From: Ascochyta rabiei | Taxonomy: Eukaryota; Ascomycota; Dothideomycetes; Pleosporales; Didymellaceae | DNA: 64,000 bases | NCBI RefSeq assembly: GCF_004011695.2 | Contig: NC_082422.1 | Coordinates: forward strand, 806,001-870,000 | Direction: 5' to 3' | In this document: one piece after another, positions 33,565 to 43,161 of the stretch | How the letters are laid out: each line of letters starts with the position of its first letter | Numbering within the stretch: position 1 is the first letter of the stretch | Notes under the pieces: model-generated | The model's database searches: none | Told to the model about the DNA's origin: nothing | What the model saw: the letters and a program-made list of their open reading frames with translations, nothing else | Position numbers and translations under genes: made by a program

Positions 33565-34940
33565 ATGGCATTTACACCCATCTCTCGAGCCGTGCCAACA
33601 CCGATGCCGAACGACCCCCTGCTTCTGCCTACAGGTGGGTCTTCAGCGTTCATCGGGCGTCCTCCAAACAACGTGAGAGATTATTATACCATCAAGGGAC
33701 TGCTTCGAATGGTGGGTATGAACAAAGCGAATCCAATGATGGGCTATCCCCTTGCTGCTCGGCCACCACCTGGGTATGTACACGAGAGCCGTGCCGTTGG
33801 GGTTCAGACCGGTCTTGTCGTCGTCATGTTGGCCATCATGATTCCGACGAGCGTACGGCTCTTCGTAAGAGCACGGACGGACCAGATGCGATTCGGTTGG
33901 GACGATTGGACCATCATTGCGGCAGCAGTAAGACAAAGTCACCCCAAAATGACTAAGATGGATTGACTAATTCAGAGCTCTGATAGATCATTGCTCTTAC
34001 CTATCCTATCGCTCAGACGATGGGCCTCTACATTGGTGGTGCTGGTCTTCACACATGGGAAGTTACTTATGACGAGTACGAGATTGGCATAATGATTGGA
34101 GTCTTTTGCAAAATGACGTTTTACCAAGCCGTCAGTCTGATTAAAATCTCAATCGCCTTGTTCATTCGACGGCTAGCAAGCGGGGCCTCAAGAAGATGGA
34201 AATGGTTCTGCGACGTCTTCCTTGCCACAGTGGGTGCCTATATGCTCCTGGCCTTCTTCTGGTTGCTATTCACCTGCTATCCAATCCAAGCACAATGGTC
34301 CCTCCACACGCGCGGCATATCGGAACCGTCTCCGCAATGTTTAGATACTATCTCACAAGGGCGGATACTGAGTGGACTCCACGTTGCACAAGGCATGATC
34401 CTGCTCTCAGCACCGATAGTAATCCTGTGGACGATCCAGATGAATCGTGCCAAGAAGATTAGACTGTTCGCGTTCTGGGCTGTGGGGGGTATCACGGTAC
34501 TCGGGGGCTTACTACGACAAGTGCGACCGCTGGTACATCGAGATATGACGTGGGACTACGTAGAGGTTCTGGCATGGACAAGCCTGGATCTGGCACTGGG
34601 AACCGTCACAGCATCGCTACCGGTATTGGATGGCATGCTCTCGAACGTTTGGCATTGGGCCATGACCAGTATAGGAGTATCCTCGAACGGAACAGTGAGC
34701 AACAACTCAGCACCTAGGGTACAGGAGTCAGACCCGAACGTTTCGAGTCGCATGCCATCTGGAATGCACGGATCTTCAGAGTCGGAAGAGAACATTGTTG
34801 GTAAGACGGCGGATATGGAGATGAGTAATGTCAGGGCTCGAGTGGTTGACATCCAACCATCTCCCAGGTCAAGTCTGGATAGATTTGATTTCGGGTGCCA
34901 CGCAGAGACCGAACGTTCTTCAGCAGCTTCGCCATCTTGA
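33565..34940 (+). CDS. Pth11-like seven-transmembrane protein (fungal rhodopsin-type domain)
   Basis: Two exons (33565-33927 and 33987-34940) encode 438 aa. The protein has an extracellular-looking N-terminus of about 75 residues, then seven hydrophobic segments, starting VGVQTGLVVVMLAIMIP and including YMLLAFFWLLFTCYP and GMILLSAPIVILWTI. Typical signatures of this Pezizomycotina family are RFGWDDWTIIAAA after helix 1, CKMTFYQAVSLIKISI and LAWTSLDLALGTVTASLPVL. The Cys pair around FTCYP and PQCLD is in the usual place. The roughly 110-residue cytoplasmic tail is Ser-rich and disordered. Members act as putative G-protein-coupled or membrane sensors; no ligand is known here. The intron is 59 bp; the earlier TTCAG acceptor would break the frame. 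Confidence 0.9.
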
Positions 34941-35231
34941 GAGAAGGTCATGGATGTGTGTGTGAATGAACGTACGACTCGTTTGCTTCTACTAAGGCCG
35001 CATGTGAAGCGTGGGTGCATTACTCGCCGTGCAGCTGACGTCGCTTTGTGTCACGACTCGCGTTGCGCGTGCACATGTGCCTCGGCTCAACGCTTCCCCA
35101 CACCCCAGCTTGTAGCCGCAACACTATCTTGCCGGCCGTTGAGCTTCCACGCTTCTTTCGTACCCGTTACAACATAAGGACGCGGTCAGTCCTTTTGGTT
35201 CACCAACACACTTCCCATCACGTACAACGTC

Positions 35232-36407
35232 ATGCCGTTCAATACAGAGCTCACACGCGCCCTCGGCATCAAGAGTGAGTCTGCACTCGACCGACACACA
35301 GCTTCATACTGACCGTTCCCCAGTACCCGTTGTTCAGGGCGGCATGCAATGGGTAGGCTATGCCGAGCTGGCCTCAGCAGTCAGTAACGCTGGAGGTCTG
35401 GGAATCGTACGTGTTGACTGCATCCCACCACCTTCACGCCTCACTAACCCGCACTGTAGCTCACAGCCCTGACGCAACCCTCGCCCGAAGACCTCCGCAA
35501 GGAGATCCGCCGCTGTCGTACCATGACCAAAAACCCCTTCGGCGTCAACCTGACCCTGCTCCCCGCCATGGTGCCTCCCGACTACGCCGCCTACGCGCGC
35601 GTCATCATCGAGGAGAAAGTCAACATTGTCGAAACCGCAGGCAACTCGCCCGGCCCCGTGATCAAGCAGCTGAAAGCCGCCGGCACGACGATCCTCCACA
35701 AATGCACGACGATCCGACACGCGCAGTCCGCCGTCAAACTCGGCGTCGACTTCCTCTCCATCGACGGCTTCGAGTGCGCCGGCCACGTCGGGGAAACCGA
35801 CATCACAAACTTCATCCTGCTGTCGCGGGCGCGGCAGAGCCTGGGCGTGCCGTTCATCGCCTCGGGCGGCTTCGCCGATGGGCAAGGACTCGCGGCCGCG
35901 CTGGCGCTGGGCGCGTGCGGCATCAACATGGGCACGCGCTTCATGTGCACGGTGGAAGCGCCGATCCACCAGAACATCAAGCAGGCGATTGTCGACGCGC
36001 AGGAGACGGACACCGCGCTCGTGCTGCGGCGGTGGAAGAACACCAGCCGCCTGTTTGCGAACAAGGTCGCGCTGCAGGCTGTCGACATCGAGAAGACGAG
36101 CGCCACGGGCAAGTTCGAAGAGGTGGCCGAGTACGTGAGCGGGAAGCGCGGGCGCCAGGTGTTCCTCAACGGGGATCCTGACTTCGGGGTGTGGACTGCG
36201 GGACAGGTGATTGGGCTGATCCACGACATCCCGACCAACGAGGCGCTGCTGAAGCGGATCGAGCGCGATGCCGTGGCCACGATGCGCCAGAACCAATCGC
36301 TGTACGTGGACGAGGGCCAGGAACCCGTTGCGCCGCATGCCAGCGTGGGGAAGAAGGAGAACAACCCCGGTGCGGAGATCTGGGGGATTGGGAAGAGCAA
36401 GTTGTAG
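35232..36407 (+). CDS. Nitronate monooxygenase (2-nitropropane dioxygenase family)
   Basis: Three exons (35232-35274, 35324-35406, 35460-36407) encode 357 aa. These FMN enzymes oxidise alkyl nitronates, detoxifying nitro compounds such as propionate-3-nitronate. Features are the N-terminal PVVQGGMQWVG, the conserved NPFGVNLTLL strand, the phosphate-binding region PFIASGGFADGQGLAAALALGA followed by GINMGTRF, and the likely catalytic His in GFECAGHVGE. The first exon is only 43 bp and ends inside codon 15. Coding sequence is strongly G/C-biased at third positions, unlike its upstream neighbours, so long antisense frames appear here and should be ignored. It lies 291 bp downstream of the Pth11-like gene on the same strand. 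Confidence 0.94.
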
Positions 36408-36513
36408 GTAGTAGCTTTGACAACTAGACACCATCTTCCTTAGCCTAGCTCCTAGCTTACTATATCATTGTCTGTTAATCTCTTCTACACAACACCCCAC
36501 CCTTACACAGTCT

Positions 36514-36599
36514 AGAAGAAGAAGAAGAAGAAGAAGAAGAAGAAGAAGAAGAAGACGAGGAAGAAGAAGACGAGGAAGAAGAAGACGAGCAGGAAGAAT
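36514..36599 (+). repeat. (AAG)n microsatellite with GAC/GAG interruptions
   Basis: About 14 AAG units are followed by three interrupted units of the form GACGAGGAAGAAGAA. It lies in the 3' flank of the nitronate monooxygenase gene. Confidence 0.95.
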
Positions 36600-36677
36600 A
36601 AAACAGTATCATCTACTCAACTTCTTACTAACACAGTTTATCAAAAACTAAAACAAAGATACCATCACAAAACATCT

Positions 36678-36759
36678 AGTAAGTATATCACAGCACTAGA
36701 CAAACACGGCACAGCAATCAGCGATAACAGTCAGTAGAGTGCAGAAGCAAAGGAGAAGC
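36678..36759 (+). repeat. Copy 1 of an 83-bp direct repeat
   Basis: The copy starts AGTAAGTATATCACAGCACT and matches 36957-37039 with a few transitions and one 1-bp indel. The flanks of the two copies are unrelated. Confidence 0.85.
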
Positions 36760-36956
36760 AAATACAAAAGGAAACAAAACCCAGCTAGGAGTAGATAAAC
36801 AACAGGCAGCTATCTACTCTCTCCAACACAAATCTAATACAAAACTAGAGCATTAAACAAGTAGTAAAAAAGAAAATAGCATTCTTTAACTGCCAAGTAT
36901 TCATTATATAGCTGGTTTGTTAGGGGGTAAGGAAGAGGTTAGATTGTGAGATGTAT

Positions 36957-37039
36957 AGTAAGTATATCACAGCACTAGACAGACACGGCACGGCAATTTA
37001 GCGAGGATAGTCAGTAGAGTGTAGAAGCAAAGAAGAAGC
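36957..37039 (+). repeat. Copy 2 of an 83-bp direct repeat
   Basis: Second copy, 279 bp downstream of copy 1. Most differences are A/G or C/T. It could be a remnant of a small non-autonomous element; no terminal inverted repeats were seen. Confidence 0.85.
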
Positions 37040-37187
37040 GTGTGTAAGAGTGAATTGAACAGGCTGTTAGAATAAGCAAACAACGTATGCTGCCTGCCGG
37101 CCCTAATGTGAAGATAGGGTATCGAAGAAAAGATCAGGACCAAACCAACGCCGACGCCAGGTCATCAGTACATGTCGACATTTACAT

Positions 37188-37279
37188 TTACATATCCATC
37201 TCCTCGTCGCTTGCAAGCAGCTCGTCCATGATGTCTGCTTCTGTCTTTTCTGTTTTTGTTCTCGCGGGGCGAGGCGTGC

Positions 37280-37318
<39 letters not shown>

Positions 37319-40300
37319 TGTCGGAAGCTTCAAGCGGCATGCGTGTGCCCTCGCCTTGCATGCCGGCTAACATGGTGTCATCGTCATCGTCCACGTCCAT
37401 CTCGCTGCCGTCGACGGACGGAGCGACGCTGGATCGAGGCTCCTCTGCAGGTGCTCCGCGGCCGGCTGCGGTTTCTGGTGTTACGGTGTCCTCGCGATCG
37501 TCTTGGACGACCGTGGCGTTTGCTGCCTCGCCGATTCGTTTGGCGAGGGTGGTTTCGAGTTTGACCAGGGCGTTGCGTTGAGTCGCATCTGTGCCAATCT
37601 TGTCTTCGACGGCTTCGGAGACAAGCGCCTGCAGCGTCTCGAGAAGCTCGTCATCGTTGCTCTCCTCCGTCCTCTTTGGTGCAGAGGGTGAGATGTACAG
37701 CTTGGTCAGCAGCGACAGGAGCGGTTTGCGTTCGTCTTTGGAGCAGGTGCTGGTCAACGCGCGCTCGAGAATGTCGATTGCAAGGGCGACGTGAGGCAAC
37801 TCGGATTCCGCCTTGGAGCTCATCTTTCCGTCGAGACCAAGCTCCGTTTGGCCGACAACTTTACGACCGTCTGTCCAGTCGGCCAAGTGCGCAGTGATGA
37901 CTGGCCAGCCCACCATCTCAGCGTCCTCTTCTTCCTCAATCTCATCACGGATGACGAGAAGCTTAGAAACGATCGGGACGGCAATGCTTGCCATGAGCTG
38001 CGCATTCTTGACCTTTGAGTGGCAGAATACCGGGAGGAAGTAGCTCAGCGCCTGCCTCACTGCAGGGTTGGTGATACCATCAGGATCGAAGTAGAGTAGC
38101 GTGAATGCCTTGACAATCTCCGCGGTCGCTTCCGGAGGCAGAATGTTGTGGAGAACCAGCTTCTGTGCTGCTTCGCAGGCGATGCTCCCGATCACGCCGT
38201 TCTCCGAAGCAAGGCCCTTGAGCAGGACCTTGACAAGGGGTTTCAGTCGTGGGTTGATATCGGGAACTTCGCTCTGTTCTGTAGTGTCGGGACCGGGCAC
38301 AGGCGGTGCGAGCAGCTGTGGGTGTGTAATGATGACATCCGCGAGGACTTGAAGTGTGACTTCCTTCAGACCGTCATGGCCCTTGACAAAGCAATGGAAG
38401 AAAAGGTCGAGGTTATTGGCGGCAAGATCCTGGTCTCGTTAGCATGCTGAGCTGGAATTTCACATGGGTCTTGCCTACCTTGCTAAGGAGGGCAGCGGTG
38501 CCAAGGCAGAGGATACCGCGCTCACGGATGATAAGCTCGCGCGATTGCACCGCAGGGATAATGAGCGTGTTGAGCATGTTGGTCAGGTTGGTGTCGGACT
38601 CGAGGTCGGCGGTCACATTTTGAAGCGTGCACTGAACAATGTGCAGACACTTTGAGTAGACCAGCGTCTCCCGATTCCGTTTCTCCTCTTCCTCCTCGAG
38701 ACTGAGTTCCTTTCCTGACTTGGGCCTTCTCTCCATGGGAGGAGGGCTGCTGGCCTCGGACTGCGCAGAGTGGAAGCTCTCTGGGTCGTCGCCAGCTTCC
38801 GCTGCACTGTACTCTGGATCTAGGAGGGTGTCGCGCACGTCTGCAATAGCCTCCATGACGACAGCGCAGAAGTCTGACTCGCCACGAACGCCGCATACAA
38901 TGCGTAGTACCTCGATGGCAAGCTTTGTGCAGTCTTCGGGGAGTCCAGGCTTCGCGATGGCGTCTCGCATGATGTTGTACATCTGTCTCCGTCCCATCTC
39001 GTCTGAGTAATCCAGGGTGAGGCAGACGTGTAAAAGCTGTTTGGCGATGAAGCAGCCGTCTTCGATCAACTCATCGAGATAGTCTGCCTCGCTGTCGTCT
39101 TCTGCCATGGTCGCGGCTTTTGTGATGCTGTCCGTGACCGAGTTAAGGGCTTTTTGCAGGATAAACGCGAATTCCTTGACGGTGGGCAGCTTCATCTCCA
39201 ACATGTCGCGCACTTGATTGTCGTCGGTGTCCTGGCAGTAGTCGTTCAGACTGCGCACAATGAAAGCAGCCGAGGGGTCCAGGTTCAGCCAAAAGTCGGT
39301 ATCGAATTCGATGTCCTCGCGGTAGTCGGGTCGTCCGGCCCAGAACTCCTTCATTGCCTCATGCGCCATGCCGTCGTCGTCGTCACCTGCGTGGACGACA
39401 TCAATACGTTCCAGTAACTCGCACAGAGCCTCACGACTTGGCGGCACGAGGGTGCCGGGCAGTCTCTCCTCCTCGGGCCTCGTGTCACGCTTCGAAGCGC
39501 AGTCCTCGATCCATCGCTCGCGGAACAGGCGTGCGGCGGCTTTGCGCACAGCATCGTCTCGGTCCTTCAAGCCCCAGCGAATCAGTTTCTCGCGCTGGAC
39601 GAGCGAAAGGTGCCTGAAGTCGCCCAGCGTTGGTAGGAGTTTGGCGTAGAGGACTCTTCGTGTAGCCGGGTCCACGTCTCGTGCGCGCTCCCACTGGTCT
39701 CGCATTGCGGGGGGCAAGATGGGTAGGTTTGCCAGGATGGTGCGTCTGACTTGGGCGTCGGGGTCGTGGATCATGATGTTGACGAGCTTCTGGCGGATGG
39801 TGCCGGTGCCGTCGTTGTCGTCGTCGTCGTCGCTGTCGTCGTTGTCGTCGTTCTGGTTCTCTTCGTCGTCGCCCGTCATGCGGCCCAGGCCCAGGACTGC
39901 CTGGACGCGGACCGAGGGCTCTTTGTCTCGCAGGCGCTTGAACAGGGCGGCGCGAATCAGGGCGTAGACGTCGTCGTCGATCTGCTCGAGGCTGTTGAGC
40001 ATGTGGGCGACTGTCTGGGTGGCGCGGAAGCGGATGGTCTTGTCCTTGGATGTGGCGAGGCGCAGGATGATGCGGAGGACTTGGTTGGTCAGGCGGCTGC
40101 TGGGGCTGTCGCTCTGGTCCTGGTCCCTCTCGGTGGCGTACCTGAGAAAGGCGCAGAGGAAGCGGATGACGCGGTCGCCGACGGGCTCGCTCTTCTTCAC
40201 GTTCATGATGCGCAGGACGTTGCGCATGAGCTCGTGGTTGAAGTCGTCGCCGTCGAAGTCCTCGAGCTCTTCCTCGAGGGCCCTGTTGGCCTGCTTGGCG

Positions 40301-40503
40301 GTGGCGAGGGGCTCGAAGCAGCAGGCTTCCTGGATCTTGCGCAGGTTGACGACCAGCTTGCGCTGCGTGGCCGTCGTCTTCTGGGCGTCGCTGAAGATGT
40401 GCACGACGTGGGTGCGCAGCGCGGTGGCGGGCCCTTCGTCCGGTATCGCGACGGCCGACTGGCGCGTCGAGCGCGAGGAGCGCGTCGCGGTTCTCCCTGG
40501 CAT
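37188..40503 (-). CDS. YCG1: Condensin complex subunit 3 (CAP-G/Ycg1/Cnd3)
   Basis: Two exons, in transcript order 40503-38479 and 38429-37188, encode 1,088 aa. Condensin's HEAT-repeat subunit binds DNA together with the kleisin and drives mitotic chromosome compaction. Characteristic N-terminal segments are VVHIFSDAQKTTATQRKLV and KIQEACCFEPLATAKQANRA, followed by HEAT units with the pattern DKTIRFRATQTVAHMLN and EPSVRVQAVLGLGRMTGDDE. An acidic Asp/Asn-rich loop interrupts two repeats (coded 39810-39860), and the C-terminus is disordered with an unbroken run of Asp before the closing MDELLASDEEMDM. The 49-bp intron joins LLSK to DLAANNLDLFFHCF. It shares a 246-bp bidirectional promoter with the mitochondrial L1 gene. 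Confidence 0.95.
37282..37318 (-). repeat. GAC trinucleotide run coding poly-Asp in Ycg1
   Basis: A near-perfect GAC repeat (CGTCGT on the plus strand) encodes eleven consecutive Asp near the condensin C-terminus. It is length-unstable sequence in principle. Confidence 0.9.
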
Positions 40504-40749
40504 GGCGGGGCGTGGTGTTGACGAGTCGACGTCGATATCGATATCGATATCGATATGCGCGCTGGCTGCGTGTTTGTTTACTGCGTCGGAGGGGCGCTAG
40601 GGCCCAAAGGGACCAACAGCGGCGCACCCCCGAATCGCCGAGTGGCCGATGCACTTTCGTTGGCGTCAGGCCGATTGCGACGTGCGACTTTCCACTTTCG
40701 TATCGTGGGACGACTTTGCGCCAGCCATCGCTCCCACCGCAACGCCGCC
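40504..40749. promoter_or_regulatory. Bidirectional promoter of YCG1 and mitochondrial L1
   Basis: Only 246 bp separate the two start codons. It contains the (CGATAT)4 repeat close to the YCG1 side. I saw no clear TATA box. Confidence 0.7.
40533..40556. repeat. (CGATAT)4 hexamer repeat
   Basis: Four perfect copies of CGATAT, self-complementary over ATCGAT and GATATC, begin 30 bp upstream of the YCG1 start codon, probably in its 5' UTR. Confidence 0.95.
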
Positions 40750-41758
40750 ATGGCCGCTCCCCGCTCGCTCGCAGCCTCCTTGAGCGCGACACGGCTCGCG
40801 GCAGCCTCGTCGTCGTTGTCGTCGTTGTCGTCGTTGTCGTCGTTGTCGTCGTTGTCGTCGTCGTCGCTGTCGCTGTCCGCCCTCCGCCCGCACGTCTGCC
40901 GCTTCGCCAGCCCGGCGTACCAGACGATCCGCTGCGCAACCACGTCCAAGACGCAGCCGGCCAAGAAGAAAAAGGCGCGCAACACATTCCGCCAGTACGA
41001 CTTGAAGAAGACGGAGCAGTTCGCCCTCGTCGACGCCATGCAGTACATCCGCGCCTTCGAGGTCGGGCGGAACCCCTCGTCGTCCAAGTACGAGCTGCAC
41101 GTGCGCCTGCGCACCCTCAAGAACGGGCCCGTCGTCCGCAACCGATTACGCCTGCCCCACTCGGTCAAGACCGACCTGCGCATCTGCGTCATAGCCCCGG
41201 CAGACTCCAAGGCCGGCCAGGAAGCGCGCTCGGCGGGTGCATCGCTCGTCGGCGAGGAGGACATCTTCCAGCAGGTCCAGGACGGCGTCATCGACTTCGA
41301 CCGCTGCATCTGCCACATCGACTCCCTGCAGAAGCTGAACAAGGCCGGCCTGGGACGCGTGCTGGGTCCCAAGGGCCTGATGCCGAGCACCAAGACGGGC
41401 ACCGTCGTCGCCAACATTGGGCCCACCGTGCGCAACATGGTCGGCGGCAGCGAGTACAGGGAGAGGCTGGGCGTGGTCCGCATGGCCGTTGGGCAGCTGG
41501 GCTTCACCCCAACCGAGATGCAGGAGAACATCAAGTCGTTCATGGACGCACTGAAAAAGGACATGGCGCAGCTGCAGGACCGCGTGTCCAAGGAGATTCA
41601 CGAGGTGGTGAGTGCTGGCTTGAGCTACCAGAACCGAGCACGCTTGCTAACCGCCCTGCCAGGTCCTCAGCTCCACAAACGCACCAGGCTTCACACTGAA
41701 TGGCGAGTTCAAGAGCGCCAACTCGATATCACCCGCCCTCCTGACCGGGCCCTTGTAG
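40750..41758 (+). CDS. MRPL1: Mitochondrial large-subunit ribosomal protein uL1m
   Basis: Two exons (40750-41607 and 41663-41758) encode 317 aa. uL1m forms part of the L1 stalk of the mitochondrial 54S subunit. The first about 65 residues are a presequence rich in Ser, Leu, Ala and Arg with no acidic residues, which includes five perfect SSL repeats. The mature part shows the L1 family signatures: VDAMQYIRAFEVGR, LRLPHSVKTDLRICVIAP, LGRVLGPKGLMPSTKTGTV and FMDALKKDM. The second exon supplies the last 31 residues (SSTNAPGFTLNGEFKS). The frame is open upstream of ATG 40750, but that ATG sits in a good context (GCCGCCATGG) and directly precedes the presequence. Confidence 0.93.
40810..40854 (+). 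repeat. Five 9-bp repeats TCGTCGTTG in the L1 presequence
   Basis: Five perfect copies encode Ser-Ser-Leu five times in the mitochondrial targeting segment. Confidence 0.95.
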
Positions 41759-41830
41759 ATGCATGTAGCTTTTCTGCTGTACCAATCCATGTACCATATC
41801 ACGCCACCGCTATGCTGCTATTACCCGTCT

Positions 41831-41887
41831 CGTCCGTCTTCACTTCTTGCGTCCGTCTTCACTTCTTGCGTCCGTCTTCACCTCTTC
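41831..41887. repeat. Three tandem 19-bp repeats spanning the COG2 stop
   Basis: Copies start at 41831, 41850 and 41869 with unit CGTCCGTCTTCACTTCTTG; the third is slightly diverged and contains the COG2 stop and last codons on the minus strand. Confidence 0.9.
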
Positions 41888-42801
41888 AGCGTCTTGAGCA
41901 CCCTGATAGCCTCGCCCGATTCCTCCATATCCGCATAAATCTTCATAATCTGCAGCACCCTGCCCGACGCGGCGCTCCCAGCTCCCTTGGCTTGCTGCAG
42001 CGCCGTGCTCAGATCCAGCAGCAGCGTACTGCGCACCTTGGCCAGCCGCGGTGTCTGCGCCGCAACAAACGGCTGCTCCTCCAGCCCCTTGACCACGTCC
42101 CTGACCAGCCTGTACTGCACGACGTTCCTCCGCAGCCGCGCAATGGGCATTCCCAACCGTGCGTCCTCGTCCTCGTCGTCTTCGTCGTCGTCTTCGCTGC
42201 CATCGCTCTCCAACCCCCCCGCCTCCCTCTTGGTGACAACCAGGGCCTCCTCACACTCCCTCAACCGCTCTTCAAACTCCACCAACCGCCTGCCCACCTC
42301 CACGCCCCTCCTCAGCTCCCTCCGCCGCTCCATCAGCCTCCCCACCTCGGCCTCCCTCTCGCCAACCAAGCGCTGCAGCGCCCCGACCTCCTTCCCGAAC
42401 CCCAGCAGCCCCACCCGCACGCCCTCGACCTTGTCCTCGCCGCCGCGCAGACTGTTCCCCAGCGTGAGGAAGTCGGCGTAGTTTGCATTGACGAGGTCGA
42501 GCAGCTCGCGGCTGACGAGCTGGCTGCGCGCGCGCAGCTCAGAGCGCAGGTCCTCGAGCGTCTGGTGCCGGTTCGAGAGCGTGGAGAGGTAGGCGCTGGG
42601 CGTGAAGGCCGGGTCGAGGAAGTCGGAGCGTTGGAGGGGCCGCGCAAAGGGGAGGGTGTCGAGGTCGTCGTTGTCGTTGGAGGGGTCTGTGTCGTTGTCC
42701 GAGGAGGAGCCGGTGCGGGAGTCTGGGATCTGGGGGGGGGGTGGAGTGTTAGGTGGATAGAGGGTGGCGCATGGTGGACGACGCACGTGGAATTGGCTCA
42801 T
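41878..42801 (-). CDS. COG2: Conserved oligomeric Golgi complex subunit 2
   Basis: Two exons, in transcript order 42801-42787 and 42729-41878, encode 288 aa. COG is the tethering complex for retrograde vesicles within the Golgi, and Cog2 belongs to its lobe A. The family block LPFARPLQRSDFLDPAF, then LRSELRARSQLVSRELLDLVNANYADF, is at residues 30-90 and is followed by a predicted coiled coil and an acidic insert (ESDGSEDDDEDDEDEDA). The short length is usual for fungal Cog2. The 57-bp intron (GTGCGT ... CTAAC ... CCCCAG) is in frame and stop-free; a naive ORF would include 19 Pro-rich residues and start at 42828. The 3' end is 119 bp from the convergent L1 gene. Confidence 0.88.
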   Translation of the reverse strand: MSQFHVRRPPCATLYPPNTPPPPQIPDSRTGSSSDNDTDPSNDNDDLDTLPFARPLQRSDFLDPAFTPSAYLSTLSNRHQTLEDLRSELRARSQLVSRELLDLVNANYADFLTLGNSLRGGEDKVEGVRVGLLGFGKEVGALQRLVGEREAEVGRLMERRRELRRGVEVGRRLVEFEERLRECEEALVVTKREAGGLESDGSEDDDEDDEDEDARLGMPIARLRRNVVQYRLVRDVVKGLEEQPFVAAQTPRLAKVRSTLLLDLSTALQQAKGAGSAASGRVLQIMKIYADMEESGEAIRVLKTLKR

Positions 42802-43161
42802 GGCGACTGCGTTGCAATGGAGCCCCAAGACTTCTTCACGCTCTGTATGCTGGAGCTGGAGCTGGAGCTGGAGCTACGCACGCGTTCGGCCGTCGCGTGT
42901 CTAGTCTAGTGTACGTACGTCGTAGTCCAAGTAAAGTTGCCGCGGGCCCCCGATAAAGCTTATCGGATCCTTCGCGACGTCGAATTACCAAGCAAGCGCG
43001 CCCCTCCGTGGGGCACTAGACAGCCGTCGGCCATTGTCGCCATGCCGGCATGCGTTGGGCGTTCAAAGACTCCCTCCTCTCTGATACCTACATAGTACAG
43101 CCCGGATAGCCTTCCCGCGCTTGGACGGTCATCTGGACATCTCGCTATCCTCCGGCAGACA
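42802..43161. promoter_or_regulatory. Divergent promoter region of COG2 and the NADH pyrophosphatase
   Basis: The region is 360 bp. It includes a short tandem GAGCTG repeat near 42851-42874. No gene is seen. Confidence 0.5.

Larger units (their letters stand above)
36408..37187. other. AT-rich repeat-bearing intergenic region (convergent)
   Basis: The gap between the convergent nitronate monooxygenase and YCG1 genes carries a purine microsatellite and two copies of an 83-bp sequence. No ORF is supported. Confidence 0.6.

Noticed and set aside
29428..36407. A secondary-metabolite cluster
   Set aside because: No polyketide or peptide synthase, terpene cyclase, transporter or pathway regulator is present in the block.
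35358..36434. A 358-codon antisense frame across the nitronate monooxygenase gene
   Set aside because: High G/C at third positions of the real gene keeps the antisense frame open; its product is Arg/His/Val-rich with no recognisable features.
39751..40521. A 256-codon Val-rich plus-strand frame
   Set aside because: Antisense of the YCG1 coding sequence; the poly-Val comes from its GAC/GTC repeats.
39485..40987. A 500-codon Arg/Thr-rich frame on the minus strand
   Set aside because: It is an alternative frame of YCG1 and the L1 presequence repeat (poly-Thr from GAC/GTC repeats) with extreme composition and no domain; YCG1 explains the same DNA.
40512..41699. A 395-codon Arg/Pro-rich plus-strand frame
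   Set aside because: Shadow frame of the mitochondrial L1 gene, beginning in the YCG1 promoter repeats.
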